Below, piece by piece: positions 8,328-17,493 of a DNA stretch of 64,000 bases. The notes under the pieces were generated by a model. It had not been told where the DNA came from. It did no database searches and was given only the letters and a program-made list of their open reading frames with translations. Source of the stretch: Acidobacteriota bacterium (GTDB lineage: Bacteria > Acidobacteriota > Terriglobia > Bryobacterales > Bryobacteraceae); NCBI GenBank assembly GCA_023436715.1, contig JAEZIJ010000059.1, forward strand, positions 13,591-77,590, written 5' to 3'. Position 1 is the first letter of the stretch. Each line of letters opens with the position of its first letter. Made by a program: the position numbers and the translations under genes.

Positions 8328-8840
8328 CTATTTCGCGAGTTTCAGAAGCAGCGTCTTGCACGCATCGTCGCCGCAGCGGGTAATCTGGGCCTTGCCGTCC
8401 CTGATCACACTCCGAACCTTGTGCATCGTGACGATGTCCCCGCCGATGACGATTGCGACTCGGCCCTCGAGGTGAGCGCGCGTAAATTCCTCAAGGGTCT
8501 TCACGTGTTCCGGAGCAAGCGTCACATTGAGTAAGGTCCGGCCGCGATCGTCTTTGTGCGCATCCGGCGGGCCAGCCAGGATCAGGGGTACAAAAAACGA
8601 TGTGTCAAGCGACACATACCTGGGCGGCTCTTCCTTGTCCGCATCCGAGTACTTCTGGTCGTAAACCAGAACAGCATGCTGAGCCTTGCCTGCTTCGGCT
8701 GCTGCCCGCGTGAGCCCTTCGCGGAGAACAGCATAAACACCATTTTCAAGCGGACGGGTTGCGCCGCCCGATGCGGCAAGTCCCATGGTTGCCGCCGCTG
8801 ACAATATGCATGTCAATATCCGAGTGCTACTCAGTTTCAT
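8328..8840 (-). CDS. Secreted protein with SecD/SecF P1-head-like domain
   Basis: A 170-residue protein with an N-terminal signal peptide (ILTCILSAAATMGLAASGG). The C-terminal half reads LNVTLAPEHVKTLEEFTRAH, then GRVAIVIGGDIVTMHKV. This is like the P1 head of the SecD translocation subunit, where a beta-sheet and VAIVLDG-type strand cap a substrate. Here the domain is free-standing and exported, without SecD membrane helices. Two cysteines near the end (CGDDAC) could form a disulfide. GGGAGA about eight bases upstream supports the ATG. Role unknown; a periplasmic binding or chaperone function is an inference from the fold only. Confidence 0.6.
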   Translation of the reverse strand: MKLSSTRILTCILSAAATMGLAASGGATRPLENGVYAVLREGLTRAAAEAGKAQHAVLVYDQKYSDADKEEPPRYVSLDTSFFVPLILAGPPDAHKDDRGRTLLNVTLAPEHVKTLEEFTRAHLEGRVAIVIGGDIVTMHKVRSVIRDGKAQITRCGDDACKTLLLKLAK

Positions 8841-8896
8841 AAAAGTTCTCCCAAGCAGTAAGTTGAGCTAGATAAAACGGGGATAAGAGCGCGTGC

Positions 8897-9295
8897 TTAG
8901 GAGACTATCGGCGGAGGACGGCGGTGGAGCGGAGAGAACTCCCGCACCTCTCGATGCCGCTCGATCAGATGCAGGCCTGTTCGAAAATGCTCACCTTCGC
9001 CAGCAGAAAGGCGCGAGCGGCCGGCTGGCAAATACGAGTGCGGAGGCGACAGGGGTCTTGGTGCGCTGGCTGAATCAAGTGACTGAAATACGGGTGTTGA
9101 TGGCGTCGCGAAGCTGTTCGTGGATGCAGCCTGAAATTCGCCTTGGCGTGCGCTCGCGATGGCGCATCCGGCCACCACAGCAAAGGTTACGGCAACAACG
9201 GCGAACAGCAGCCGCGGATTACCGGCAACTCGGCGAATTGGCCGCAGGAACGGCACGGGTACTTTGATTTTATGGCCGTCCTGCGGCGTCGTCAA
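8897..9295 (-). CDS. Possible small membrane protein, unknown function
   Basis: This 132-residue reading begins four bases after the stop of the upstream oxidoreductase gene, suggesting coupling. Residues 29-47 (LLFAVVAVTFAVVAGCAIAS) form one clear membrane helix after a basic N-terminus, giving an N-in topology. The remainder is Pro/Ser/Arg-rich and low in family character, so the true 3' end may differ or be degraded. There is no known homologue by eye. The coding call rests on the helix and position. Confidence 0.35.
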   Translation of the reverse strand: MTTPQDGHKIKVPVPFLRPIRRVAGNPRLLFAVVAVTFAVVAGCAIASARQGEFQAASTNSFATPSTPVFQSLDSASAPRPLSPPHSYLPAGRSRLSAGEGEHFRTGLHLIERHREVREFSPLHRRPPPIVS

Positions 9296-9299
9296 TTCC

Positions 9300-10628
9300 T
9301 CATGCTTGCGTCACTCTGTGCCGCTCGGAGTCCCATAAGATGCGCTTCTTCTCGCGGTAGGAAATGTTCGCCATGTGGCACGCCACCGCCGTGCCGCAGC
9401 CGAAATCGACGTTTTCAACCGGTTGCTTGCCGTTGCGGATCGCCTCGAAGAAATTCCGGAAGTGATCCTCCGTACCCTCGGCCTGCTGCTTGAAGTTTTC
9501 TTCCGGCCTTTTGGCCTGCTGCTTTGCGGTGCCTATGTCGGCGACCGGGTCGTCCTTGTGCTGCGCGATGAAGGCCGCCTTCAGGTCCTTCGGCCAGGCT
9601 TCGAGCGGATATGCGTAATCCTCCATCGGGGTATACGGCAGCAGGCGTGCCGAGACCTCGGTCAGTTCAATCGTGCCCTTGTCACCCATGAAGCGAACGA
9701 TCTCACCGCCTGCAAAATTGGTTACCAGATTGGCGGTCACCTGCACCTGGAACTTACCGTAGTCGTACAGCGTGTTGTGGATGTCGGGCACGTCCCGGTC
9801 GCCGGTCCACTTGTAAATCCCGCCGTAAGAGACGGCGCTGAGCGGGAATTGCACGCCCATCAGGTAGTGGACGCGCGAAAGCAGGTGTACATACTCGTCG
9901 CCCGCGATGCCCGTGCCGTAATCCCACCAGTTCCGGAACTGGAAGAACCGCTGCGCGTCGAATGGCCGCTTCGGAGCGTTGCCCAGGTAGCGTTCCCAAT
10001 CCACCGTCTTGGGCGATGCATCCGGCGGCACCGGGTAGCGCCACGCGCCGATCGCGCTCGGGCGGTAGATCTCGCACTGCACCATGAAGACGGTCCCGAT
10101 CGCGCCGCTGTCGAGCCACGCCTTCCCTTTGTGCGTAGAGGTCATGCTGAGGCTCTGGCTGCCAACCTGAACCGCGCGGCTGGTCTCTTTCGAAACGCGA
10201 ACCATCTCCAGCGCTTCGGGGATGGTGTGGGTCATCGGTTTCTCGCAGTAGACATGCTTGCCCGCGCGCATCGCCGCCGTCGCGATGGGTGCGTGCCAGT
10301 GGTCCGAGGTCGCGACAATGATTGCATCCAGATCGTTGCGGCCGATCACTTCCTTATACTCCCGCGTGACCGGCGTATCCGGCTGTATCTCCTGCGCGCG
10401 CCGCAGGTGGCCGTCGTAGAGATCGCAGACCACCGCAATTCTTCCGCCGGCCTTCATCGCTTCCTGCATCAGTTCGAGGCCGCGGATTCCTCCGCCGACC
10501 AGCCCGAGGGTGACCGGCTTCCCGCTGCCAGCCGGTATTTGTGCCGTTGCGTTGACCGCGACCGGGCCGGCCATGCCGGCAATCGACCGCTCCATGAAAC
10601 CGCGCCGCGTGATGTTGTGGTCGCCCAT
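9300..10628 (-). CDS. Gfo/Idh/MocA family oxidoreductase with Tat-type signal
   Basis: A 442-residue protein. The N-terminus ITRRGFMERSIAGMAG is a twin-arginine-like signal. The NAD(P)-binding motif is GLVGGGIRGLELM, the family lysine motif is VYCEKPMTH, and SDHWHAP is typical of the secreted planctomycete/acidobacterial branch. A C-terminal alpha/beta substrate domain follows (NWWDYGTGIAGDEYVHLL). Such exported members act on sugars or sugar-derived substrates and probably carry a tightly bound cofactor through the Tat pathway. The gene lies 57 bases after the KdpD-input genes on the same strand but is functionally unrelated to potassium uptake. Confidence 0.88.
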   Translation of the reverse strand: MGDHNITRRGFMERSIAGMAGPVAVNATAQIPAGSGKPVTLGLVGGGIRGLELMQEAMKAGGRIAVVCDLYDGHLRRAQEIQPDTPVTREYKEVIGRNDLDAIIVATSDHWHAPIATAAMRAGKHVYCEKPMTHTIPEALEMVRVSKETSRAVQVGSQSLSMTSTHKGKAWLDSGAIGTVFMVQCEIYRPSAIGAWRYPVPPDASPKTVDWERYLGNAPKRPFDAQRFFQFRNWWDYGTGIAGDEYVHLLSRVHYLMGVQFPLSAVSYGGIYKWTGDRDVPDIHNTLYDYGKFQVQVTANLVTNFAGGEIVRFMGDKGTIELTEVSARLLPYTPMEDYAYPLEAWPKDLKAAFIAQHKDDPVADIGTAKQQAKRPEENFKQQAEGTEDHFRNFFEAIRNGKQPVENVDFGCGTAVACHMANISYREKKRILWDSERHRVTQA

Positions 10629-10685
10629 GTCCTTCCTCTCTGGTTTCTCTCGTCAGCCAGTGTATCTCCACGCGCGGAGGTTTGC

Positions 10686-11828
10686 TCAGAGGGCGTCGCC
10701 CTGCTTCCCCTCAACGGGCGCCTGCGTCCGCCGCCGCTCTGCGACGATTACGATTCCGATGTCCGGCGCCTCCCGTACGAGCCGGTGGATCACATTGCCG
10801 CCCGGCAACAACTGCCAGCGAGTATAGCTGGGGCGCGCCGTGAATATCTGCGTGATCCGGTGCAGGCGCGCGAAGTCGATCAATACCTGTACCGGATCGG
10901 TCCCCTGCAAAACCCGAGTCTCAATATGAAGGTTGCGGGCGAAGTTCAGGATCCGTTCGATTTCGGGTGGCGGTTCGGATGGCGAAACGTACACCGCGAA
11001 GCAGTCTGCGCCCAGATAGTCCGCCATACGGCGCGCGCGGCGGATCAGCATCGGCGCGGAGGACACCTCCGAAATGTGGATGAGAATGCGCTCCGCCGGG
11101 CGAACTTGCCGCTCGAAGGTTCCCGCAGAGTACAACTCCGCGATGTCCGCCGGGGATTGGCGAATCTCGACCTCGTGCGCAGTCTGCCGGAGAGCAACCT
11201 CACGGAGCGCAACCAGCGTCGATTCCTTGAAAAAGTTGTCGAGCGCCTTGCGGGCTTTCTCCGGCGAATAGACGACGCCGCGCAGCAGGCGATTGATGAG
11301 CGCCTGAGGCGTCGCGTCCACCATCACCACTTCATCGGCCCGCTTCACGACCCAGTCCGGGACAGTTTCGCGAACCCGCACGCCCGTCATCTGCCAGATC
11401 TGGTCATTGAGGCTCTCGAGGTGCTGCACATTCATGGTGGTCCAGACCTCGATGCCGTGATCGACAAGCACGAGCGCGTCTTCCCAGCGCTTCACATGGC
11501 TCGAACCCGGCACGTTTGTGTGGGCCAATTCGTCAACGAGGCAGATTTTGGGGTCACGCCTCAGAATCGCGTCGACGTCCATCTCCTCGAAGATGCTGCC
11601 CCGGTACTCGATGCGGCGGCGAGGAACAAATTCCAGCCCCTCGGTCCGTGCAATCGTGTCTTTACGGCCGTGTGACTCGAAGTAGCCGACCACAAGGTCG
11701 GCGCCGGAGCGCCGGCACTCCTGGGCATCCACGAGCATCTGATAGGTCTTCCCGACTCCCGCGGCGTAGCCCAGATATAACTTCATCCGGCCGGCGCGGG
11801 AGGACTCAGGTTGCTCGGTCATCTCCAC
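10686..11828 (-). CDS. KdpD N-terminal sensor plus USP domain protein, no kinase (copy 2)
   Basis: A 380-residue cytoplasmic protein matching only the input half of KdpD. Residues about 16-220 form the KdpD domain, with P-loop LGYAAGVGKTYQML and Walker-B-like CLVDELAHTNVPGS both intact. A universal-stress domain follows from about residue 250 (ERILIHISEVSSAPM to IGIVIVAERR). There are no transmembrane helices, HisKA or HATPase. The GTG at 11828 overlaps the preceding gene's TAG stop; an ATG lies at 11822. It likely senses potassium, ATP or a nucleotide signal and acts with the separate kinase encoded at 18772-20226, or modulates the transporter directly. Confidence 0.88.
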   Translation of the reverse strand: MEMTEQPESSRAGRMKLYLGYAAGVGKTYQMLVDAQECRRSGADLVVGYFESHGRKDTIARTEGLEFVPRRRIEYRGSIFEEMDVDAILRRDPKICLVDELAHTNVPGSSHVKRWEDALVLVDHGIEVWTTMNVQHLESLNDQIWQMTGVRVRETVPDWVVKRADEVVMVDATPQALINRLLRGVVYSPEKARKALDNFFKESTLVALREVALRQTAHEVEIRQSPADIAELYSAGTFERQVRPAERILIHISEVSSAPMLIRRARRMADYLGADCFAVYVSPSEPPPEIERILNFARNLHIETRVLQGTDPVQVLIDFARLHRITQIFTARPSYTRWQLLPGGNVIHRLVREAPDIGIVIVAERRRTQAPVEGKQGDAL

Positions 11829-12919
11829 TAGTGCGGAAAAACTCGCACATCCATCCCTTCCGCGGCCCGAATCAGACGATCAATCGGTCCGCCCGCGATG
11901 CGGTTCCACCAGTTCCTTCGCAGACTGTGGCCGATGAAGATCTGCGTGATCCGGTGGGCGCGGGCGTATGAGATGATGCTCTCGACAAAATCGTCTCCAT
12001 CGAGAACCACCACCTCGGCGCCTGCGTTGCGCGCGGCAGCCAGGTTCGCGGCGAGAGCCTCCTGGTCCGCGGGCGAAAGCTCCGGCTGTTCCACGTAGGC
12101 CGCGAGCAGGTCGCCATGGAACCGCTCGGCGGCGTTCCTGCCGGCGGCTATCATTCCGGCGGCATTAGCCCGGGGAGTGATGCAGAGCAGGATCCGCTCA
12201 TGGGTGCCCCAGAACTGGTCAACGCCGCGCGCCTCAAGGTGGCTTTCCAACTGGCGGTCTACTACGTCCGCGGTGACAAGCAGCGCAATCTCGCGGAGCG
12301 CCGATAGACGGCGGCGCACTTCATCAGGGGATACCCCGGTTTCGGCACTGCGTTCGAGCGCCATCTCGGACGGAACATCGACAACCACGATCTCGCTGGC
12401 GCCATAAAGGAAGGACTTGGGTACCGTCGCCGCCACAGGCTTGCACGTAATCGCCTCAACCTTCTCCCTCTCCTCTTCGATGAACTGAAGGTTCAGCGAT
12501 GCGAGAACGGTGATGCCGTCGTCAACGAGTTCCTCCACCTCCTGCCAGCGATGGGCGTGCCGGCTGCCCGGCGGGTTGTCGTAGGCAACGCCATCGACAA
12601 CGCAGACGCGGGGTCTCCGGCGCAGGATGCGCTCGACATCGATCGTCGGCATCCCGTTCACGAGTTTAGGCGGGATGACCTCCAATTGGTTCAGCAAGGC
12701 GTCGATGTCAGGGGAACGTTTCGGCTGCACCGCGCCGACAACCACATCCTGCCCGCGTTCGTGGCGGCGGCGAGCCTCGTCCAGCATGCGGAATGACTTT
12801 CCAACGCCGGACGCATAACCGAGAAAGATCTTCAGCCGCTCGCGGCCGGCCTGGCGCTCCTCGGCCATCGCCTGCGCCAGAAGGCGCTCAGGATCGGGCC
12901 TGCCGGATCTGTCTGCCAT
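11828..12919 (-). CDS. KdpD N-terminal sensor plus USP domain protein, no kinase (copy 1)
   Basis: A 363-residue paralogue of the next gene downstream. The P-loop is kept (LGYASGVGKSFRMLDEA), but the Walker-B-like segment reads VVDGVAYDNPPGSRH instead of DELAHTNxPGS, so nucleotide handling may differ. The C-terminal USP domain ends with GHSLRRNWWNRIAGGPIDRL, the usual KdpD USP signature. There are no membrane helices or kinase core. It begins 17 bases after kdpC and its stop overlaps the start of copy 2, placing both in the kdp operon. The tandem pair with unequal motif conservation suggests a heteromeric or specialised sensor. Confidence 0.88.
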   Translation of the reverse strand: MADRSGRPDPERLLAQAMAEERQAGRERLKIFLGYASGVGKSFRMLDEARRRHERGQDVVVGAVQPKRSPDIDALLNQLEVIPPKLVNGMPTIDVERILRRRPRVCVVDGVAYDNPPGSRHAHRWQEVEELVDDGITVLASLNLQFIEEEREKVEAITCKPVAATVPKSFLYGASEIVVVDVPSEMALERSAETGVSPDEVRRRLSALREIALLVTADVVDRQLESHLEARGVDQFWGTHERILLCITPRANAAGMIAAGRNAAERFHGDLLAAYVEQPELSPADQEALAANLAAARNAGAEVVVLDGDDFVESIISYARAHRITQIFIGHSLRRNWWNRIAGGPIDRLIRAAEGMDVRVFPH

Positions 12920-12936
12920 GGGTGCCTAAGTCGAGT

Positions 12937-13512
12937 TTACGGCGCTCCGTACTGCCGGTCGAGTGCCAGGTTCAGCTTCAGAACATTGACCCTGGGTTCT
13001 CCAAGGAAACCGAAGGTGCGGCCCTCGGAATTCTCGGCGAGCACGCGGCGCACCTGCTCATCGGAAAGCCTGCGGGCGGATGCCACCCGGTCTACCTGAG
13101 CTTCGGCCGTTGCGGGACTGATATGGGGGTCCAATCCGCTCGCGGATGAAGTCACCGCGTCGGCGGGCACGGGACCACGGGTTCCGTTCTGTTCACGGAA
13201 CCGTTCTGCGGCCCGGCCGGCGGTTTCAGCAAGCTTAGGGTTACTAGGCCCCAGGTTGGACCCGCCCGATGCTAAAGGATCGTAGCCGTTCCCCGCTGCG
13301 GACGGACGGGGGCGAAAGTACCCGGGCCGGGTAAAATCCTGCCCGATGAGTTCCGAACCCACTATTGTTCCGTTCCTGACGACCAGACTCCCCTGTGACT
13401 GCCCGGGAAACAGAACGTGACAGAGAGCCGTCACAAGACCTGGGTAGGCGAACCCGGTCAGGACCGTGAGGATGACCATCATCAGGAAAGCTGGACGGAT
13501 ATTTCGCCACAT
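12937..13512 (-). CDS. kdpC: Potassium-transporting ATPase KdpC subunit
   Basis: A 191-residue subunit with one N-terminal helix (FLMMVILTVLTGFAYPGLVT) and a periplasmic body. LIGQDFTRPGYFRPRPSA and SGLDPHISPATAEAQVDRVA are the conserved KdpC motifs, and VNVLKLNLALD closes it. KdpC stabilises the KdpFABC complex and assists nucleotide binding to KdpB. The gene starts 14 bases after kdpB. Confidence 0.96.
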   Translation of the reverse strand: MWRNIRPAFLMMVILTVLTGFAYPGLVTALCHVLFPGQSQGSLVVRNGTIVGSELIGQDFTRPGYFRPRPSAAGNGYDPLASGGSNLGPSNPKLAETAGRAAERFREQNGTRGPVPADAVTSSASGLDPHISPATAEAQVDRVASARRLSDEQVRRVLAENSEGRTFGFLGEPRVNVLKLNLALDRQYGAP

Positions 13513-13526
13513 CGCCGTTCTTCCTC

Positions 13527-15638
13527 CTATGCCAGTCCGGCAAGCAAGAGCAGCCGGTCGATAATCCAGATGCCCGGAAACGGCGCAATCAGGCCGCCCA
13601 AACCATAGACCAGCAGGTTGCGCCGGAGCATCGCTGCCGCCCCCTGCGGCCGGTATTTCACCCCGCGCAACGCCAGCGGCACCAGGGCGATGATGATGAG
13701 CGCGTTGAAAATCACCGCCGCCAGAATGGCGCTCTGCGGGCTGTGCAGACCCATGACGTTCAGGTGGGCCAGCGCCGGATACGTTCCCATGAACATCGCC
13801 GGGATGATGGCGAAATACTTCGCAACATCGTTCGCGATCGAGAAGGTGGTGAGCGCGCCTCGTGTGATCAACAACTGCTTGCCTATCGCGACCACCTCGA
13901 TCAGCTTGGTCGGATTGCTGTCGAGGTCCACCATATTGCCGGCCTCCTTGGCGGCCATGGTTCCGGTGTTCATGGCAAGTCCGACGTCGGCCTGTGCCAG
14001 CGCCGGAGCGTCGTTGGTGCCGTCCCCGGTCATCGCCACAAGCCGCCCGGCGGCCTGCTCTTTGCGGATGTATTCGAGTTTGTCCTTGGGCGTAGCCTGC
14101 GCCAGAAAATCGTCGACCCCGGCCTCGCCCGCGATCGCGGCTGCGGTGAGGGGATTGTCGCCTGTCACCATCACGGACCGTATCCCCATGGCGCGGAGTT
14201 GCGCGATGCGCTCCTTCATTCCGCCCTTCACCACGTCCTTCAGATGGACGATTCCGAGCAGCCGCCCCCCGTCCGCTACGGCGAGCGGCGTGCCGCCGCC
14301 GCGCGCGATGCGGTCCGAAATCTCTTTGAAGCCGTCCGGCACGGAGCCGCGCTGCTCGCGCACGAACTGCATGATTGCTTCGGTCGCGCCTTTGCGCAGC
14401 CGGTGGCCGTCCATATCCACACCGCTCATCTTCGTGTAGGCGGAAAAGGGGATGAAGGTAGCCTCGTGCTCGCGCACAGCCCGGCCTCGCAGCTTGTGCT
14501 TCTCTTTCGCCAGTACGACGACCGACCGGCCCTCGGGCGTCTCGTCCGCAAGACTCGCTAACTGCGCGGCATCGGCGAGTTCGGAAGCGCTCACCCCCTG
14601 TATCGGGACGAACTCAACGGCCTGACGGTTGCCCAGCGTAATCGTTCCGGTCTTGTCGAGCAGCAGAGAATTCACGTCGCCTGCCGCCTCTACAGCCCTG
14701 CCGCTCATCGCGAGAACATTGTGCTGCATCACGCGATCCATGCCCGCGATTCCGATCGCGGAAAGCAGGCCGCCGATAGTCGTGGGTATCAGGCAGACCA
14801 GCAGCGACACCAGCACGGATACGCTCGGCATCTGGCCGACCCGTGCGGACGCAACACTATAGGCGGAAAACGGGGCCAGCGTCCCGACCGCGAGCAGGAA
14901 GATAAGGGTCAACCCCGCGATCAGGATGTTGAGCGCGATTTCGTTCGGCGTCTTCTGCCGCTCGGCTCCTTCCACGAGCGCGATCATGCGATCGAGAAAG
15001 GTCTCGCCGGGGTTGGACGTGATGCGGACCGTGATGCGATCCGAGAGCACCTTGGTTCCCCCCGTGACCGCGCTGCGATCGCCGCCGGATTCCCGGATGA
15101 CCGGAGCGCTTTCCCCCGTGATGACCGATTCGTCCACCGTCGCAATGCCTTCGATCACCTCGCCATCGCCGGGGATGGTGTCGCCAGTCTCGCAGAATAC
15201 CTTGTCGCCGGCACGAAGCTTCGATGCGGGGACCATTTCGAGGTCTCCGTTCCCAAGCGTTTTTTTGGCGACCGAATCGGTCTTGGTCTTTCTCAGCGCG
15301 TCCGCCTGCGCTTTGCCGCGAGCCTCTGCCATGGCCTCGGCGAAGTTGGCAAACAGAACGGTAAACCACAGCCAGAGCGCGATCTGCAGCGTGAAGCCAA
15401 CCCCGGCCGCGCCCTTTGCGATGTCGCTGAAGAGGAGCCCCGTGGTCAGCACCGCCCCAACCTCGACCACGAAGATCACCGGGTTCTTCATCAGTGAGAC
15501 AGGGTTGAGCTTGAGAACGCAATCTTTCAACGCCCGGCCGAGGATTGCCCGGTCAAGCAGCGGCCGTGAGTGCGCAAGCTTCTTCGGGAGCAGCGCAGCG
15601 TCGTCTGTTGCCGGCGGTTTCACGATGGAAGTAGTCAT
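13527..15638 (-). CDS. kdpB: Potassium-transporting P-type ATPase KdpB subunit
   Basis: The 703-residue catalytic subunit that hydrolyses ATP to drive high-affinity potassium uptake through KdpA. It carries VITGESAPV (actuator), LLLDKTGTITLG (phosphorylated Asp), KGATEAI (nucleotide site), VMVTGDNPLTAAAIA and AMTGDGTNDAPALAQADVG, plus the expected membrane helices. It is full length. Spacing of three bases from the kdpA stop indicates tight coupling. Confidence 0.97.
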   Translation of the reverse strand: MTTSIVKPPATDDAALLPKKLAHSRPLLDRAILGRALKDCVLKLNPVSLMKNPVIFVVEVGAVLTTGLLFSDIAKGAAGVGFTLQIALWLWFTVLFANFAEAMAEARGKAQADALRKTKTDSVAKKTLGNGDLEMVPASKLRAGDKVFCETGDTIPGDGEVIEGIATVDESVITGESAPVIRESGGDRSAVTGGTKVLSDRITVRITSNPGETFLDRMIALVEGAERQKTPNEIALNILIAGLTLIFLLAVGTLAPFSAYSVASARVGQMPSVSVLVSLLVCLIPTTIGGLLSAIGIAGMDRVMQHNVLAMSGRAVEAAGDVNSLLLDKTGTITLGNRQAVEFVPIQGVSASELADAAQLASLADETPEGRSVVVLAKEKHKLRGRAVREHEATFIPFSAYTKMSGVDMDGHRLRKGATEAIMQFVREQRGSVPDGFKEISDRIARGGGTPLAVADGGRLLGIVHLKDVVKGGMKERIAQLRAMGIRSVMVTGDNPLTAAAIAGEAGVDDFLAQATPKDKLEYIRKEQAAGRLVAMTGDGTNDAPALAQADVGLAMNTGTMAAKEAGNMVDLDSNPTKLIEVVAIGKQLLITRGALTTFSIANDVAKYFAIIPAMFMGTYPALAHLNVMGLHSPQSAILAAVIFNALIIIALVPLALRGVKYRPQGAAAMLRRNLLVYGLGGLIAPFPGIWIIDRLLLLAGLA

Positions 15639-15641
15639 GTG

Positions 15642-17390
15642 CTAACCCCACAGCAGGAAATGTTCCACAATCGGGCCAAGCGCCAGGGCGGGGAAGAACG
15701 TCAGCGCGCCGACGATCAGAACCGTCCCCACAAGCAAACCAACGAATAGGGCGCCGTGCGTCGGAAACGTACCGGCGGACGGCGGCGTTCGCCGTTTTGC
15801 CGCCAGGCTGCCGGCGGCGGCGAGCATCGGAATCATGAACAGGAATCTCCCGGCCAGCATCGCCAGGCCTATAGTCAGGTTGTACCAGGGCGTGTTCGCG
15901 TTCAATCCGGCAAAAGCGCTGCCGTTGTTGCCGGCGCCGCTCGAGTACGCGTACAGTATCTGGCTGAACCCGTGCGGCCCGGGATTGGTGGTGTTGGCGA
16001 CCGCCGGACCGGGCGCGTTCCAGTATCCGCCCTGCTTGAAGTTGACTGCCGAGCTCAATGCAGTAAAGATCAGAATTGCCGCCGAGGTCGCGATCAGCGC
16101 CAGCATCGCCATCTTGACTTCCTTCTGCTCGATTTTCTTGCCGAGGTATTCGGGTGTCCGGCCTACCATCAGTCCGGCGATGAACACGGCCAGGATGGCG
16201 AACAGCAGCATTCCATACAGGCCCGAGCCCGTTCCGCCGAAGACCACCTCACCCGTTTCGATGTTGAACAGCGGAACCAGGCCTCCTAGCGGAGTGTAGC
16301 TGTCGTGCATGGAGTTGACTGCGCCGCAGCTCGTCGCCGTCGTAACCGTGGCGAACAGAGCCGATGCGGAAATCCCGAACCGCACCTCTTTGCCTTCCAT
16401 GTTCCCGCCCGGCTGATTCATTGTGGCGGCCGTCTCTACGCCCAGGCGTGCGAGGTCCGGATTGCCCCGCTGCTCGGCCCAGGTCGAAACAGCAATGCCC
16501 GAGAGCAGCAGCACGCTCATAGCCGCGAAAATCGCCCAACCCTGCCGCGTGTCGCCGGCCATTTTGCCGAACGTGTAGGTCAACCCGGCCGGGATCGACA
16601 GAATCAGCAGCAATTCAACGAAGTTCGTCAAAGGGGTCGGGTTCTCGAACGGGTGTGACGAGTTCGCATTGAAGAATCCCCCGCCGTTCGTCCCGAATTC
16701 CTTGATTGCCTCTTGGGATGCCACCGGCCCTTGCGGGATCGCCTGCGTTGCGCCTTCGAGTGTCCGTGCCTGGACGGTTGGCTTGAAATTCTGAACCACG
16801 CCCTGAGAGCAGAGGAATAGCGCAGCGACAATCGAGAGAGGAAGAAGGACGTAGAGCGTCGCCCTGGTCAAATCCACCCAGAAATTACCGATGCGCCTTG
16901 CCTGCTGGCGCGCGAAACCGCGGATGACGGCGATCGCGACAGCGATGCCGGCCGCCGCGGAGACAAAGTTCTGCACCGCGAGCCCGGCCATTTGCACAAA
17001 GTACCCGAGCGTGGTCTCGCCCGAATACGCCTGCCAGTTGGTGTTCGTTACGAAACTGACGCCGGTGTTGAAGGCGAGATCGGGAGCAAGCGGCTTGGCG
17101 GCCTGCGGATTCAACGGCAGGAATCCCTGAAGGCGTTGCAGCGCGTAGAGGAACAGGAATCCGACCAGGCTGAACGCGAGCAGCGAGGCGGCGTATTCCG
17201 TCCAGCGCTGCTCCCCTTCCTCCCGGATGCCGGCCAATCTGTACACCGCTCTTTCCACGGGACGCAAAACCGAGTGGAGGAAGGTTCGCCTTCCCTCGAA
17301 CACGGCTGCCATAAACGCGCCCAGCGGTTTCGTTATGGCCAGAAGCAGCAAGAAATAGACAGCAATCTGAAGAACTGCGGCAGGAGTCAA
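15642..17390 (-). CDS. kdpA: Potassium-transporting ATPase KdpA subunit (TTG start)
   Basis: The 582-residue potassium-translocating membrane subunit, related to the Trk/Ktr channel superfamily. LAFNTGVSFVTNTNWQAYSG, EFGTNGGGFFNANSSHPFEN, TATSCGAVNSMHDSYTPLGG and YSSGAGNNGSAFAG are the four selectivity-filter regions. The start is a TTG at 17390, because AGGAGG at 17397-17402 lies six bases upstream and the protein begins MTPAAVLQIAVYF there, at the first helix. A much longer in-frame reading upstream overlaps kdpF and the small gene before it and is not credible. Confidence 0.95.
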   Translation of the reverse strand: MTPAAVLQIAVYFLLLLAITKPLGAFMAAVFEGRRTFLHSVLRPVERAVYRLAGIREEGEQRWTEYAASLLAFSLVGFLFLYALQRLQGFLPLNPQAAKPLAPDLAFNTGVSFVTNTNWQAYSGETTLGYFVQMAGLAVQNFVSAAAGIAVAIAVIRGFARQQARRIGNFWVDLTRATLYVLLPLSIVAALFLCSQGVVQNFKPTVQARTLEGATQAIPQGPVASQEAIKEFGTNGGGFFNANSSHPFENPTPLTNFVELLLILSIPAGLTYTFGKMAGDTRQGWAIFAAMSVLLLSGIAVSTWAEQRGNPDLARLGVETAATMNQPGGNMEGKEVRFGISASALFATVTTATSCGAVNSMHDSYTPLGGLVPLFNIETGEVVFGGTGSGLYGMLLFAILAVFIAGLMVGRTPEYLGKKIEQKEVKMAMLALIATSAAILIFTALSSAVNFKQGGYWNAPGPAVANTTNPGPHGFSQILYAYSSGAGNNGSAFAGLNANTPWYNLTIGLAMLAGRFLFMIPMLAAAGSLAAKRRTPPSAGTFPTHGALFVGLLVGTVLIVGALTFFPALALGPIVEHFLLWG

Positions 17391-17396
17391 CTTGAG

Positions 17397-17402
17397 CCTC
17401 CT
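17397..17402 (-). promoter_or_regulatory. AGGAGG ribosome-binding site fixing the kdpA TTG start
   Basis: The AGGAGG sits six bases before TTG at 17390 and overlaps the end of the kdpF stop codon, so kdpF and kdpA are translationally coupled. Confidence 0.75.
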
Positions 17403-17485
17403 CAGAACCTTTCCGGACGTAACAACGCGACTATCAGATAGCCGAACAGTAACACCGCAACGACGGCCGCAATTGAGTACTCCAA
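17402..17485 (-). CDS. kdpF: KdpF small subunit (TTG start)
   Basis: A 27-residue single-helix peptide, MEYSIAAVVAVLLFGYLIVA ending LLRPERF, a textbook KdpF, which stabilises the KdpABC complex in the membrane. AGGAGG at 17490-17495 precedes a TTG at 17485. The gene ends 11 bases before kdpA. The segment lies inside a longer in-frame reading that is not otherwise coding. Confidence 0.88.
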   Translation of the reverse strand: MEYSIAAVVAVLLFGYLIVALLRPERF

Positions 17486-17493
17486 AGCGCCTC

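Noticed and set aside
9375..11675. Very long open frame on the plus strand across the oxidoreductase and KdpD-input genes
   Set aside because: It is antisense to two genes with clear motifs; high GC keeps the opposite frame open and the translation is Arg/His-rich with no family features.
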